Assembly (NCBI GenBank): GCA_033439255.1
Contig: CM065886.1
Location: forward strand, 682,001 to 746,000
Origin: Hericium rajendrae
Taxonomy: Eukaryota > Basidiomycota > Agaricomycetes > Russulales > Hericiaceae
Direction of reading: 5' to 3'
DNA length: 64,000 bases
Positions 23,521 through 35,017 of this stretch are shown here, in pieces. Each line of letters begins with the position of its first letter. The first letter of the stretch is position 1. Below the pieces are notes generated by a model. It saw only the letters and a list, made by a program, of their open reading frames with translations, did not search any database and was not told the DNA's origin. The position numbers and the translations under genes are program-made.

Positions 23521-23905
23521 ACGTGAGCATAGATTACTACCACAGCGCGCCTGCGTCGTTCGTGGGCCTGAGTCTGGATGTAGGAGATCGGTATTATCCT
23601 ATGAGTAGACTGGATGGTTAACGGGGACGTCGACTCACCTTGGCGTGCATCCGACGGCGCAATCGCCGTAATTTGGACCTTGGCTGTGAGCCCTATGAGC
23701 TCGTGGAGGACTGTATAACGGACGCGCCATACACCGCAAGGTCTGGAGACTTGAGCGGTATCCAGGACGGATTGGGGTCTATGAAGAGTAGAAAGGTAAG
23801 TCTGAGCTTCAAGAAGATTGTGTGACGAGCTGGAGATGAGTTCGCGAACGTCCACAGGTTAGAACGAAACTTGTCGACAGGATCGCAGACTCTAGCCTGA
23901 TGCAT
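23226..23905 (-). CDS. Hypothetical spliced frame antisense to the dehydrogenase remnant
   Basis: An ATG at 23905 follows a TATA-like element (cctataaata on the minus strand near 24030) that is conserved in both duplication arms. The reading MHQARVCDPVD can be joined over a possible 41-nt intron to SSHNLLEAQTYLSTLHRPQ and SVLDTAQVSRPCGVWR, then over a second GT-AG intron into a frame that runs antisense to the dehydrogenase remnant. The SSHNL...QSVLDTAQ part is recognisable in the right arm (about 39610-39720), where the frame then breaks. I recognise no family. The first intron is shorter than usual, so this may also be a remnant. Confidence 0.25.
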
Positions 23906-25120
23906 GCTCGATAGCTTGTCTGGCCGCCAAATTATTATAATGTTGAGCGATTTGTTGCAAGAATAATTTGTCGCTCTGCTGGCCTCAGAAGATAGACAGA
24001 TCTTGTGCTGGTATAGTTGAGAGTATTTATAGGCAATATGTAGGCTGATGAAAGCGGACCGTGAGGGAGATGGAGGAAGGTGTCAACGTTTTGTCTTCGG
24101 GCTCTCCTGGTATATTCTCGAGAGGTAACCAGAGGTAACCACGGTCCGGGCCGGGCCGAATTTCTAGACCGCGTTCAACTGAATCCTTCGTCTCGAATCT
24201 TTCTCTCGTGCACGCCTTGCAACGCATCCTCTTTTTCTTCATTGGAACCGATATCGGACGAGCTACCTTCTCTTCATAACAGTTAACAGTATAGTCACTT
24301 CCGTCTGCGCAGTCACGTCGCACAGCAACGGCGACACTAAACATGCCACTTATGCCACTCCGACGCATATCCCCAATTGCCAGCACATCCCGCATTCATA
24401 GGCACACCAAGAACCAATGATAACAACTCAGAACCAGCAGCTCCGCTGCTGCATGGATCATGGCGCTCCGGGAGCCTGTCGACGTCAGTTTGGAGCCGGC
24501 AACGTTTTCGTTTTGGCTTGCGCCCCTGCCCTGCCCTCCCCGGACTGCATGGTTCAAGCGATGGATGATTGAGTTCGTTCGTCGGCAGCGTGGGCTACGA
24601 TTGACGTTTGCCTGCAGGTGCGCCGTACTATCATCCGTCCGAGTCCGCATTTTGTGTCTGCGGCCGTCGTGGATGAACGCGCCGTTTGGGCAAGGCGATA
24701 TTTATAGACCTCAGTGCCTGGCTCCGATGAATATGCAGCTGCAGATCGTGCTTGCCTGCCGGCACGCAGGCCCACCTATCCGCGTCGACGCTTTCGCACC
24801 AGACCTTTCGCCATGCCGGCAGCGGTCGGTCGCGCGCGCGCTCCGGGGAGGGCACGGTAAGCAAGGCGGTGCTCGGTGTTCATAGATCGTCGCCGTGCCT
24901 GGCTTCAAGCGGCATGCAGAATGTGGTTGCCTGCAGGTGCGCGAGTTCCCGTGTTCTTCTGACTATTTTTTGCCTTCTAGATCGTTGTGCTGTGGCCGGG
25001 ATTCATATGGACCCGCCCACACCCGCCCCGTTCATTCATCTCGTGCGCGGATGAGGAGGTGCGCTGCTTATCCGGACGAAACTGCCGCTAAGTTAGCTCT
25101 TCTAGATCATTGTGATTATT

Positions 25121-28100
25121 TATAAACGTGCGTCGCGTGGTATTCCGTTGCCTCCGCGTGGGCATTGTGGGGCAGAGCTCGGATCAGCGTTTCTGGGCCG
25201 TTATTAAGGATCTAGACTGCCAGCGAGGCCGTCATCGACCGTCATCCTGCAGTCCGTGCGTCATCCGCTTGTTCTGCTGGTCATGATATGTTCATGGTGC
25301 TCCAGTATCGAAATGAAAGGAAGCGAAGACAATGCCATATCGTGGATTAGGTACCTTCCATTCAGTCATGTGTTGTTCATGGATTGCTTAATCAGACCGA
25401 AATAAAATCTTGACGCCTTTCATGGGGCAGATGAGGACTTGTCAGTGAATGCTGATGTTTCCGTGCAGTTCAGCTGGTGTTGGCGATCAAGGTGTGCATG
25501 GTATGTAGAGAGCTCTTACAATATCCTCTCCTGAATGTCCTCGGCATCTTATTCTTGCTGTGCAAGCGGTACTCACCCTGCTGGGACGATCTTGCGCTAA
25601 CGACACATACAGATGCAATCCGTATCGTGATAATCATAGTATGAGGGGCTGTTCGCTCGATTCTCTTCCATCCTTCTTGTCGCCCCTCTAGCAGGCGAAG
25701 TTTCTGAATATGACCGACTGCCAAGGTTTGAGACTTCCATTGAAGCTTCCTTCAGCACAATAGCGAACAACGAGCCGCCTCACATGGACGGAAGTCATTC
25801 TCCGCTGCACTCGTGGCGCGGGCCAATGACTCGATGTGGGTTTACTGGTTCCATGTCCATCATCGGCATAGTGCTGGCAAAGAACATGGTCATCAGACCG
25901 GCCATGCACTCTTCGAGCCCTGCGAAAGCGGCAGACTTGCTTCCTTGATCCCATCGTGTGATCAGACATGACCTGCTCCCAGGCGTCTCCCGACCAGCTC
26001 GCTACCGCCGCGCGCACGCTGGCTCACGAGGGATGCCCTTCCGGGCGCAGCGTCGTGTGAGCATCCCAGATGTGGTGTCGCATTTTCCGGGCGGAACGCT
26101 TCTTTGTTTCGCGCGTATGTCATCGTACTGCAGGCGACTACCTATGTACGCTTCGGGCATGCTCCATTTGACAAAGCACGAACTCAATTCCAGCACTGCC
26201 ACACACTGCGCGCCTGCTGCGTTCTCCACTGTGCCAACACCGATGCGTAGCACTGCGTCAGCGATGATAAAGCGCACGCGGAAAGTTCAGCCTGTTGTAT
26301 GAATGGGTGGTGTCTCGGGCCAGCCTGATCATCATCTGGGCGCATTCAATCTTCAGCACAGCCGATGCCTGCAGGCCTGGATGAAACAGATCTGGTCCGC
26401 GGGCGGATGCGAAAAGCATGGTCGGGGATCTTAGGAAGGTATCCGTGGTGCATTGATGGAGGCGAAGCGCTGTTACCGGATTCGGCCCATCCAGATCGCT
26501 CGGCTTTGTCTTTCTTCTTTGCCTTCTTGTCTCTCTTCCGACGCTCTCCTATATAATAATGTCTCCCGCCGTGCCATTTGCTACGTTTTCTCCCCCCTTA
26601 TTCCTCAGAGCAACCCGTTCACCCCCAGCGTCAGCGCCCCGAATCGTGTGACATGGCCACTGCCGTTTCTTGCGTACCATCCTCCGCCCATAGTAGGGCC
26701 GCACCACCACCGCCGCTCGCTGTCTGCGAGAACCGCGGTCAGTTCGCGTTCGCGCAAATACAGTGCGACGTATGTCTTGTTCAACGTGGGTCACTATTTC
26801 ATCTCGCTATTGGATGCATACTGACTGCCAGCAGTGTCACAGGCAGATGTCGCCAACTGCTCATCACCGCTCACTGCCATTGAGGCTAAGGTCTTCCGTC
26901 ACGAATTCATCACCATCTTCCGCTACTCCCATCCCGCACTTATCCACCCAAATGACTTCCGGCTACTAGAGCTCGTGGAAGATAGACATCTGCTGCACGA
27001 GGAGGAGAAGGAGACGGTGTTCCTGTCACGGGAGATGATGGGGCGGTTACAGCAGCTGACGAGGCGGCAGCACTCAATACCCAGTCCGACCTCGGCCTCG
27101 CGATTCCATCATGGCAGTCGCATGCATCGACGACGGTCGTGACCCAGACCCAGTTTTTTTTTTGTTTGATTCCGCTTTCTGACTGGAACGATCGCTTCCT
27201 TTTGTCATTGTACATTATCAGGGTATACTACACTACACATGCGTGCGTTGGCCGTGTCTCCGCTCATCATGCAGTATTAGAGTCTTCACAGCGCTCCAAC
27301 TCGAATTCTGCGAGCCGAAGCTAATTACTCTTTTGTCACCTGATCTCGATGCTGCATCAGCCGAGTCGAGGGGAGGTGAAAAAGGTTCCTCGCATACTCC
27401 GATCAGCACGAGTCCAGAACGGACGTAGAGCGGTTCATGCTGAAACGCCGACGGTCCAGGTCAAATTCTTCCCACCTCGCCGGCCGACGGCATCCGGCTT
27501 CTCAAGACAGCGCGCCCAGGTGAGCAAGTTTGTACATTTCATGTCTTCGCATGGCTTCCACTTCTCTGAGAGAAACTTCGTACAGCCAATCTCATCAGGC
27601 TTATTGCGCTCTGGGTGCGGCCAGCGCAGAGCTAGAGCGCGGCGCGCTGCAGCTTTGTGGCGCCGTCGCGCTTCGCACTTGGTATGTACTCCACCGCTGC
27701 GTCCTAGACAACTCGCCGCTGACTTGCGAAGTTCTTCGAATACACACGGCAATGAGCTGATTTTGCCTTGTGGACCGCTACAGTGGTGAGCTTTCTCGCG
27801 CTTTTATGGAATTGATGTAGTCGTCGTGTCATGAATGCTAGGATCTCCGGTCCTGCTCGCATCTTCACCAAGGCGACCCACCGGGCTGGAGTTATGTCCA
27901 CCTGTCTCCCTGTTGACAATTTCCGATCTCCCGCAGGCAGACCTTGCGAAACGGTTATGAAAGTCGATCTCTGATGCTGCAATCGGTCGTTATGATGTTA
28001 CGTACGCCGCAGGATTTCACTTTCGCAGCCTCAGGCTTTGCATTCATCCACCCTTTCTCTTCCTACGCATTTTGTGAAACCTCATCTCGGGCTTTGCCCT

Positions 28101-28636
28101 CGCTAGCAGGTTCTTTACCCAGGCTCATTTGGTCGGGTTGCCGCCGAACACCTTCGCAGATCAAATTCGGACCATCGGGTCGCGAGCATGAGTTGGTGTG
28201 AGCCTCCATTCCGCAGCAACCTAAATGTACCTGAGTATGTTCTCCCGTCGATGGCTTCTATTTCTGAAGTAAGTATTCAGTAATGCTCTCAGTCGGCTTC
28301 AGGGTTTCTCATGCCAGCAGGACCCAGGTGTACAAGTTTGCTTGGTATCTTCTCATGGCCTTGCTTCTGAAGGAGGACCTTCGCGCGGCCGATCGAACCA
28401 GGTACATTGCGCTGTAGACACGTTCGCGCCGCCGCAGAGCGAGAAGTGTCGCGCGTTGGCTTTGTGGCGACATCTATTCTGGTTTGGTCTTCTTCAGCCA
28501 GCCGTACTTGCAATATCCTAGCCTTCAACTGAGAGGCTTGACGGAGGGGATCTGACGCTGTGTCACCGTGTGTCCCCATGTCCGCCGCGCCACCTTCAAT
28601 CGACCGCAGGATCTCACCCCACGAACCTCTGACCTT
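25121..28636. other. 3.5-kb stretch without a supported gene
   Basis: I could not recognise a gene. A few short frames look slightly protein-like: minus-strand 26277-26002 (ADAVLRIGVGTVENAAGAQC) and plus-strand 26881-27142 (KVFRHEFITIFRYSHPALI, ending basic). None has recognised relatives or convincing splice partners. Two diverged direct copies of a segment of about 150-200 bp lie at about 27485-27660 and 28289-28450, sharing aggtg.acaagtttg and atggctt.c.cttct.g.g.. The right end is the Plavaka insertion point. Confidence 0.4.
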
Positions 28637-28668
28637 TGTCGGAGAAACTGGATCGACATTAAAATCCC
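28637..28668 (+). repeat. Plavaka left terminal inverted repeat
   Basis: TGTCGGAGAAACTGGATCG followed by ACATTAAAA. Matches the inverse of 37534-37503 with a few substitutions and one 1-bp indel. Confidence 0.6.
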
Positions 28669-29068
28669 TGACGTAAACAATGTCCTTATAACCGAGATTG
28701 TAAGATCATCACGATCTCTTGCCCGAGATTATAAGATCCTTTAAACCGCCAGCTTGTGTAGATTAGATATCGGAGAAGATTATAATCCTCGGATCATCTT
28801 TTAATGAAATTGAAACGTCATTAGTATGGCAGGCGCCTCGTTGCAATCTACATCAGAATGCTCTGATATCTCAGCGTGGAAGTTTGCAGGCTTCATCGTG
28901 GAAGTTTGCAGGCTTCATCGTGGTCGCTGCTCACCCCTGCACCCACGCCTTCTTCCCAGCGCCCTGCACCTCTTCCCCCCCGCCCTTGGTATAGTCCATT
29001 TCACGCCTGTCATCTATGTATCCTCTGCTGATATATTTTGTTTGAATCCTCAACAGACAGATTCAGAT

Positions 29069-32000
29069 ATGCCGAAGTACGCGTCCCCGAGCAAGAAGAA
29101 AGGATCAAAAAATTCGAGCGGCAGCTCGATCCAGAGAAAACCTAAACAAAGTCCTTGCTCGGTATGCGGCAGGCTAGTCTCACCTCAGGGTAAGGCTGCA
29201 CATGAAAGGTCCTGCGCAGAGAAGCGCGAGCGGCTGAAGGCCGAGAGAGAGTACGAGGAGAAGCTGCTGAAGGAAATGGCGGATGGTAATGAATTTTTCA
29301 TTTGGCGTCGAACGGCATAACTGATCATTTGACGTTCTCAGCTGCGGAGCCTATGCGCTCTGAATCAGCGCAACCACCCGTACCGGGGCCGTCTTCATCT
29401 GCAAATCCCGGGCCTTTTCCTGTCCTGCAGCCCCCTGATTTCGGTGCGTATAATTCAGCGCTGACTTGAACTAAAAATTAAATTTCTTTCCCCTTGAAGA
29501 TATGATAACAGCGGAGGTGCTCTCTGAAGGACCTGTCGCAGGCAACACGGAGGTCGTGGATCCACCCGAACACCCCGGCGTGCTCGTGGACGATATTCGT
29601 GCCACGTATCATCCACACAGTGGCAAGGCGCCGGAGACTAAGCATTTCGAGGAGTATGGCCGGCAATATGAAGATGCCAAGACGTCAATACCTTACGAGA
29701 AGGAGCCTTGGAGGCCCTTCTTCCCATCCCGTCAAGACTTTTCATTTGCCGAGGTCGCCCTCGATGGTTCGCTCAATGAAGAGCAGTGTGAACGCCTCAT
29801 CAACATAATCCGTACCTGCGCACAAGGCAAAGATACTTTCAACGTGAAGAATTTCACAGATCTCAAGGCGATGTGGGAACGCGCCTCCGAATGTCTCACT
29901 GCGGTAAGATAGCCACATTATCACGTGTTAGTTATTCACTCACGTTTCGAAGTTGTAGATGCAGAAAAAAGTCATTTCCGTTCCCTACCGTGACGAGCAG
30001 CGCGAGTACAACGTGTATTATCGACCACTGTGGGACTGGGCCACAGACTTACTGCGGGACCCTCTACTTGCCCTGCATTTCGTTTGGGATGCCCAGAAGC
30101 TCTTTAAATTTGACGGGAAGGCTTTTGTTCGGTTCTACGACGAGCCGTGGACAGCGAATGACTTTTGGGATATACAAGTACGCCTTATATCACATGTATT
30201 GTCATTTGTAGTAGTTCTCTAATTTATACATTATCTGTGCACATTTCAGTCGAAGCTTCCAGAAGACGGAAAACCGCTTTGCTTCATTCTCTATGCTGAC
30301 AAGTCAAAGCTCTCGTCATTCGGAAAAGAGATGGGCTACCCGGTTGTCGCCCGGTGCGCAAATCTCCCTGTCGAAATCCGAAATGGAAGCAGCCTTGGTG
30401 GCGGTCGCGCCGTCGGTTGGTTGCCGGTTGTAAGTCCTATTCCACATCTCAGGTAAGATGAAACTGATTTTATCGACAGATTCATGAGGAAAAATCGGAG
30501 CAAGGGAAGCCCGAATGGCCGAACTTCAAACGAGTTGTCTGGCATGAAGCGTTCTACCAACTACTCGAGTCAATAACAGATCTGTCCAAGATTGGGTACA
30601 CATTTCGCTTTCCTGATGGCACTTCCTATCGACTCTTCCCATGTATAATTATCTTGTCTGTGGACTTCGAAGAGCAGTAGGTTTTCCTTATTTTGGTTAC
30701 AAGACACAATAATAGTAATGACTTCGAACTTATTTAGATGCATCATGGCACTCACTCGGGGCTTTCAGAGCAAGCGCCCATGCCCGATCTGTTATGTACA
30801 GTCCAAGGACCTTGCTGACCTTTCTAAACCGCCCAATCTGCGCACCGCGGCGCAATCAAAGAAAGCTGTAAACGACGCACGGGCGATGGAACGTGCAAAG
30901 GACGCTGAGCAGCATCTTAAGACCTTTGGTCTGCGCAATGTCAACGTAAGTAATGTTCTTCTTACGACCACTATCTCGCTGCTGATCGTTCTGCTTTGCG
31001 GCGGCGGTAGAACGTGTTCTGGACCGTCGCGAATTCCGACCCTCATCATGCACTTAGCTTCGATCGTCTCCACGCATATAATGGTGGCCTGTTCGAAGAC
31101 CACCTCTGGGTCACATTCAAAGCATTACTCGATAGCATCGATAAAACGTTGCTATCAACGTTTGAGAAACAGTACGTCATGATCACCGTGAGAGCCGTAT
31201 TTACTTGATATATCTCATCCAATACAGGGCGGACCTCATTCCAACCTGGAGTGGTCTGAATCACTTCAATAACATCGCGTCGATCTCGTTCTCTGATGGC
31301 GGAAAGTATGAAGATATGGCGAAGGTATGTGGGCGAGATACTTACGCTGTGCCTGTCACCTGAATGCCTTTCTCAGGTCACGGTCTTCGCAGCTTATAAC
31401 CTCATCAAGCGGAGAAGCGATTCTCCTTCCTGGGCCCTCCTGCGCTGTATAAGGAGCTTTACCTTATTGGATACTTACATGGCCTTCGAGATACACACAG
31501 ATCAGACGATTGCTGCTGGCCGTCAGGAGCTGAAAAAATTTGGTGAATTGATCCAGGTCTGTACTAGTTTAACTCGATATAACGGAAGTTTTCTAATTAA
31601 CGACCCATTAGGAATACGTACGCCTTACGCCGGACGATGATAAGTCGTGGGACTTCCTGAAGATGCACTGGCATCAACATTCATTCGATAACGTAGAAGA
31701 GAAAGGCGTGAATCGGAACTACAACACAAAACCGAACGAGAAGCTTCATGGTCCTCTCCGTACGGCGTACGTACGTCTAACCAACAAGAAAGACGTGGCC
31801 AAACAGGTACTGCATTGTTCTTTGTTACCTGCTCAGCCATTCAACGTTCTAACTCTTTGTCAATCTCACAGATTCTACGAAATAATCACCAACAGTTCGT
31901 AGCAACATACATCAGAAGCCGTATCCAGTACTCGGAACAACAAGAAAAGCTCGAAGCTGAGCGACTCGCAGAGATAGGGGCACCTGAGGCCCAAGTACGC

Positions 32001-32725
32001 GAAGCGAAGAAGTCAAGATCTCGCCGATTCTCGGCTGAGAACGTGGTACTTGGCTCACAGAAGGCCTTGTGCTCGTTTGAAGCATTTGAAGCGACGGCCG
32101 CCTTGAAGAATGATGAGGCATTTCCCAACTTCCGCAAGCGCTTAGGGCTGTGGCTTACGCGCAATCTGGAGAACTACGGTATTCCTTTGCCCGATGGCAA
32201 GGACGTAGTCTTCCTCAAGTCCGACAAGGTACGTGCCAACCATGCAAATTGAATTCGTCTTGTGTCAACTCAGTCTTCATATAGATCCAGGAGTATCAGT
32301 TTCTCAAGGTCACGTACGAGTCTATGATCGATTGGAGAGCCAAGACGGACTATTTGCGCTGTAGTCCAAAGTTCCAAGGCGCCCCCCGCTATGACTGCGT
32401 TATCGTCGACACCGTGCAAGGCAATATCTTCGCAAGATTAATCTGTGTCTTTACTTGCCAAGTTGGCGACACGAAATACCCTTTAGCGCTAATGCATCCC
32501 TATGATGCGTCGACAGGTCCGCTCAGTCAGAAGGACGAAGAACTGGGCATATGTCGAGTCCGCGCAAAGCCTCGAAAGTCTGCAGAGTTCTTCTTCGTAT
32601 GGTCCATCATTCGTGGAGCACTTCTTGTAGAAGTGAAGAAGGACTTAGAATACTGTGTCCTTGATGTCGTGGACACGGATATGCTACTTCGGGTACAAAG
32701 GATTTGTGAGTCTCGATCTCGTTGA
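29069..32725 (+). CDS. Plavaka transposase
   Basis: Thirteen exons can be joined with GT-AG introns of 50-72 nt and no frame break; exons begin near 29069, 29342, 29500, 29959, 30250, 30480, 30738, 31011, 31228, 31377, 31612, 31872 and 32285. The N-terminus is basic and holds a zinc knuckle (CSVCGRLVSPQGKAAHERSC). The central region matches Plavaka transposases as I remember them: FVRFYDEPWTANDFWDIQ, KPLCFILYADKSKLSSFG, FPCIIILSVDFEEQCIMAL, RGFQSKRPCPICYVQ, then HALSFDRLHAYNGGLFEDHL, and GVNRNYNTKPNEKLHGPLR near the end of the core. These hold the acidic residues expected of an RNase H-like catalytic core (the D of LYADK among them). The role is DNA cut-and-paste in the nucleus. An in-frame ATG at 28826 would add 81 residues; I prefer 29069 because the basic region starts there. 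The stop is at 32723-32725, or a few codons earlier if a last intron is spliced. Confidence 0.88.
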
Positions 32726-33049
32726 TTTTTATTACATACCTTTCTTCTGTGTTCCTACGGCTGCAGGATAGTTTTGTATTGCTTCATTATCAACTCCTTG
32801 CCTCACCCTTTCACATTCAATTCGAACTTACTAGGTAGTCGAGATCTACAAAAGGAGAGTAAGTGCATTCTGCCTTCCCTACTCTTTCCGCAGGCATTTT
32901 GCTGGCCATGTTTTCATTGACAGCGCGTGCCTCCCCTTCCCTCTTACAAGGTCCAGAAGATTTTGCGCTGCCAACGGCCCACAACACGGCTTCTTCGGTA
33001 CATACGCTCGTACGCTCTCCCCAACCTTTTCCTTATTTGGCATCCAGGC

Positions 33050-33830
33050 GTCGAGCACGACCGATCCCTTCCATGGCCACGAGCAAGCCAGGCTGTGTGC
33101 TCGCTTTGTTTCCCATCTCTTCGCCTGTCCGGAGACCCAGTCCATCCCCCCTATGTTGTCGACTTCCCCCCCGACACCGACACCGCGACTGGACCACTCC
33201 ATTGCCTATGCCCTCCACCGAACGTGACTCCACTCATCAGTCACCTTCGCTGCGCTGTACCTTCTGCAGCGCCTCAAGGCTCGGTTCCCTGCGGCAAAGG
33301 GCTCCTCCGGACACCGATTATTTATTTCAGCGTTCATGATCGCATCCAAGATCAACTGTGACGACACGTACTCGAACAAGTCCTGGTGCATCGTCGGCTA
33401 GGGGATGTTCGCTCTGCGCGACATCAACCAGATGGAGCGCGAGATGTGCAGCTACTTGGAGTGGCAGCTCAACGTCGAGCCCACGACGCTGCGCGATTTC
33501 GAGACGCAGGTTCGCCACGACTTCAGTGGCCCGGGCCCGTACCCTCCCGTCAACCTCCCCCAGTCTGTTCCCGCTCCCTTCCCGCACCCGAACGCGAATG
33601 CTTCGACCTCGATACCCATGTTCGGCCCCAGCCGCACCTCGCCGCCCAAGCCTAGTGCCCCATCGATATCGCCCAACTCGTCCATCACATACTCCATGGC
33701 GACGTCCCTCCCGATACCGCCTCCTCATCGCGCTCGACATCCACATCGCCTGCGTTGACAGCCTCTTCCTCGACGCTGCCCGACACCCAGCCTAACTATG
33801 ACATCAAACTCAGCCACTTGGTAAGCTCAG
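33050..33830 (+). pseudogene. Captured Pho85-type cyclin gene fragment, decayed
   Basis: The plus strand encodes EQARLCARFVSHLFACPETQ, then HSIAYALHRT, LHSSVTFAALYLLQRLKARF, GSSGHRLFISAFMIASKIN, CDDTYSNKSWCIVG, GMFALRDINQMEREMCSYLE and WQLNVEPTTLRDFETQVRHD. This is the cyclin box of fungal Pho80/Pcl-like cyclins, partners of the Pho85/CDK5-type kinase. Two in-frame stops are seen, TGA at 33225-33227 (where the family usually has Arg) and TAG at 33399-33401 (usually Gln). Both fit single C-to-T changes. The frame shifts once near 33700. It lies inside the Plavaka element between the transposase and the accessory gene, in the same orientation as both, so it looks like a captured host piece. Confidence 0.82.
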
Positions 33831-33884
33831 GTATGTAAGCGACTGGTCTCCATTGTGTACGTGCGGATGCTAAGTGTCTTGTGC

Positions 33885-34560
33885 AGCTTTGCCAGCACGT
33901 GTCTGGAGGACCTGGTGGACGAAATCCCGAGCTTGTGCAAGGAGCAGCACAGATGCAGATACCTGCAGAAGAAGCTGGAAGAGGATGTCCCTCAGCACCG
34001 CGACATGATCTTCCGCGAGACGTTCGGACTTGATGACAGGTCGGTACCCTCTACGGTGCACAGCTACGGTCAGCTGACAGGCAGAACAGATCCTTTCGGC
34101 AACTACCTCTGCCAGAAGCTGTTGGAGTACTCCACCAATGAGCAGCGCAACGTGATCTGCAAATCCGTCGCGCAAGATTCGGTGAACATTTCGCTGAATA
34201 TGCATGGCACTCGCGCTGTTCAGAAGATGATAGACTTCCTATCCACCCGCAGACAGGCACGTCAGATTCATGGTTCTTTTTGCCTTTGGCGCTCACTGGG
34301 TGGCCATTGATCATGAATACCATGGCCAGATTCATTCTATCATTGCCGCGCTCAGCCTTCATGTTGTAGTGCTCATCACGCACCCTCACGCTGCTGCATC
34401 TTGCAGCGCTGCATTGACCATGCTTCGGCCTCGTCAAGACCTTATGTTGCTCGCCGTGTCCGCTAGCATCCAATATTGGGTATATCATTTGAGTTGCTGG
34501 ATCAGTACGTGCAGGTACGTCAGTCTTCGCGCTGCGCGCTCCGCTCGTCAGGTCTGATTC
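33885..34560 (+). pseudogene. Captured Puf4-like Pumilio RNA-binding gene fragment, decayed
   Basis: Recognisable Pumilio repeat pieces appear in order: LEDLVDEIPSLCKEQHRCRY and LQKKLEEDVPQHRDMIFRET; DPFGNYLCQKLLEYSTNEQR and NVICKSVAQDSVNISLNMHG and TRAVQKMIDFLSTRRQ; IHSIIAALSLHVVVLI; and, in another frame, CCILQRCIDHAS. They correspond to several successive Puf repeats of Puf4-like proteins, which bind mRNA 3' ends. Sequences between the pieces look like retained introns (for example before IHSII, ending ccatggccag), so the capture was at DNA level. Part of the repeat domain is missing between VVVLI and CCILQ, and the frame is broken. This host-gene remnant lies inside the Plavaka element. 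Confidence 0.82.
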
Positions 34561-35017
34561 AGAAGCTTCTGATCACTTAATTTACTTTGTCTACAGTGGT
34601 GCACCACGACGTTGCAATGGTTTGATACATGTGCATCAGCGACACATAGTGCTTATGACTACGCTGCCTGAGGACATGTGGCCAATGCATAACGAGAAGT
34701 GTAGGCATGCCGCACTTGATTGGCATGTTTCATTAGGTGTTCTTTTCCATTTCGGTGAATGCCTTAGCCACGAGATCAATCCTCCGGCGGCCAACACAGT
34801 GAAAATGGGGCAGCCTTAACAGGTAGACGGGGATCGAAGGACACTGATCGTAGACAAGCGATGAGGTGCGCAATGTTTTTCTACATATCTGTGACATGCT
34901 TCTTAACACGATGACAAGCGCCTCCTATCTCTATGGTCCAGATATAAACCTTCGAATTTAGACGATGGCCGTAGGGCATTTCCTCATCCTGTTTCCTGCA
35001 GCTATCCCTATCCTCAT

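Larger units (their letters stand above)
20905..25120 (+). repeat. Left arm of inverted segmental duplication
   Basis: This roughly 4.2-kb segment recurs inverted at about 38380-42333. Landmarks align in mirror order: the adaptor gene, a block near 22440-22560 (with tcgatcgatcga), dehydrogenase-like sequence, a TATA element (ttgcctataaata), the double aggtaaccagaggtaacc stretch near 24125, and a region near 24700-25060 with ctgcaggcaaccacattctg on the inverse strand. Divergence is visible throughout, so it is not recent. Confidence 0.78.

Noticed and set aside
24396-25125. Several plus- and minus-strand frames of 73-141 codons
   Set aside because: They lie in the decayed inverted-duplication segment; the mirrored copy does not keep any of these frames open.
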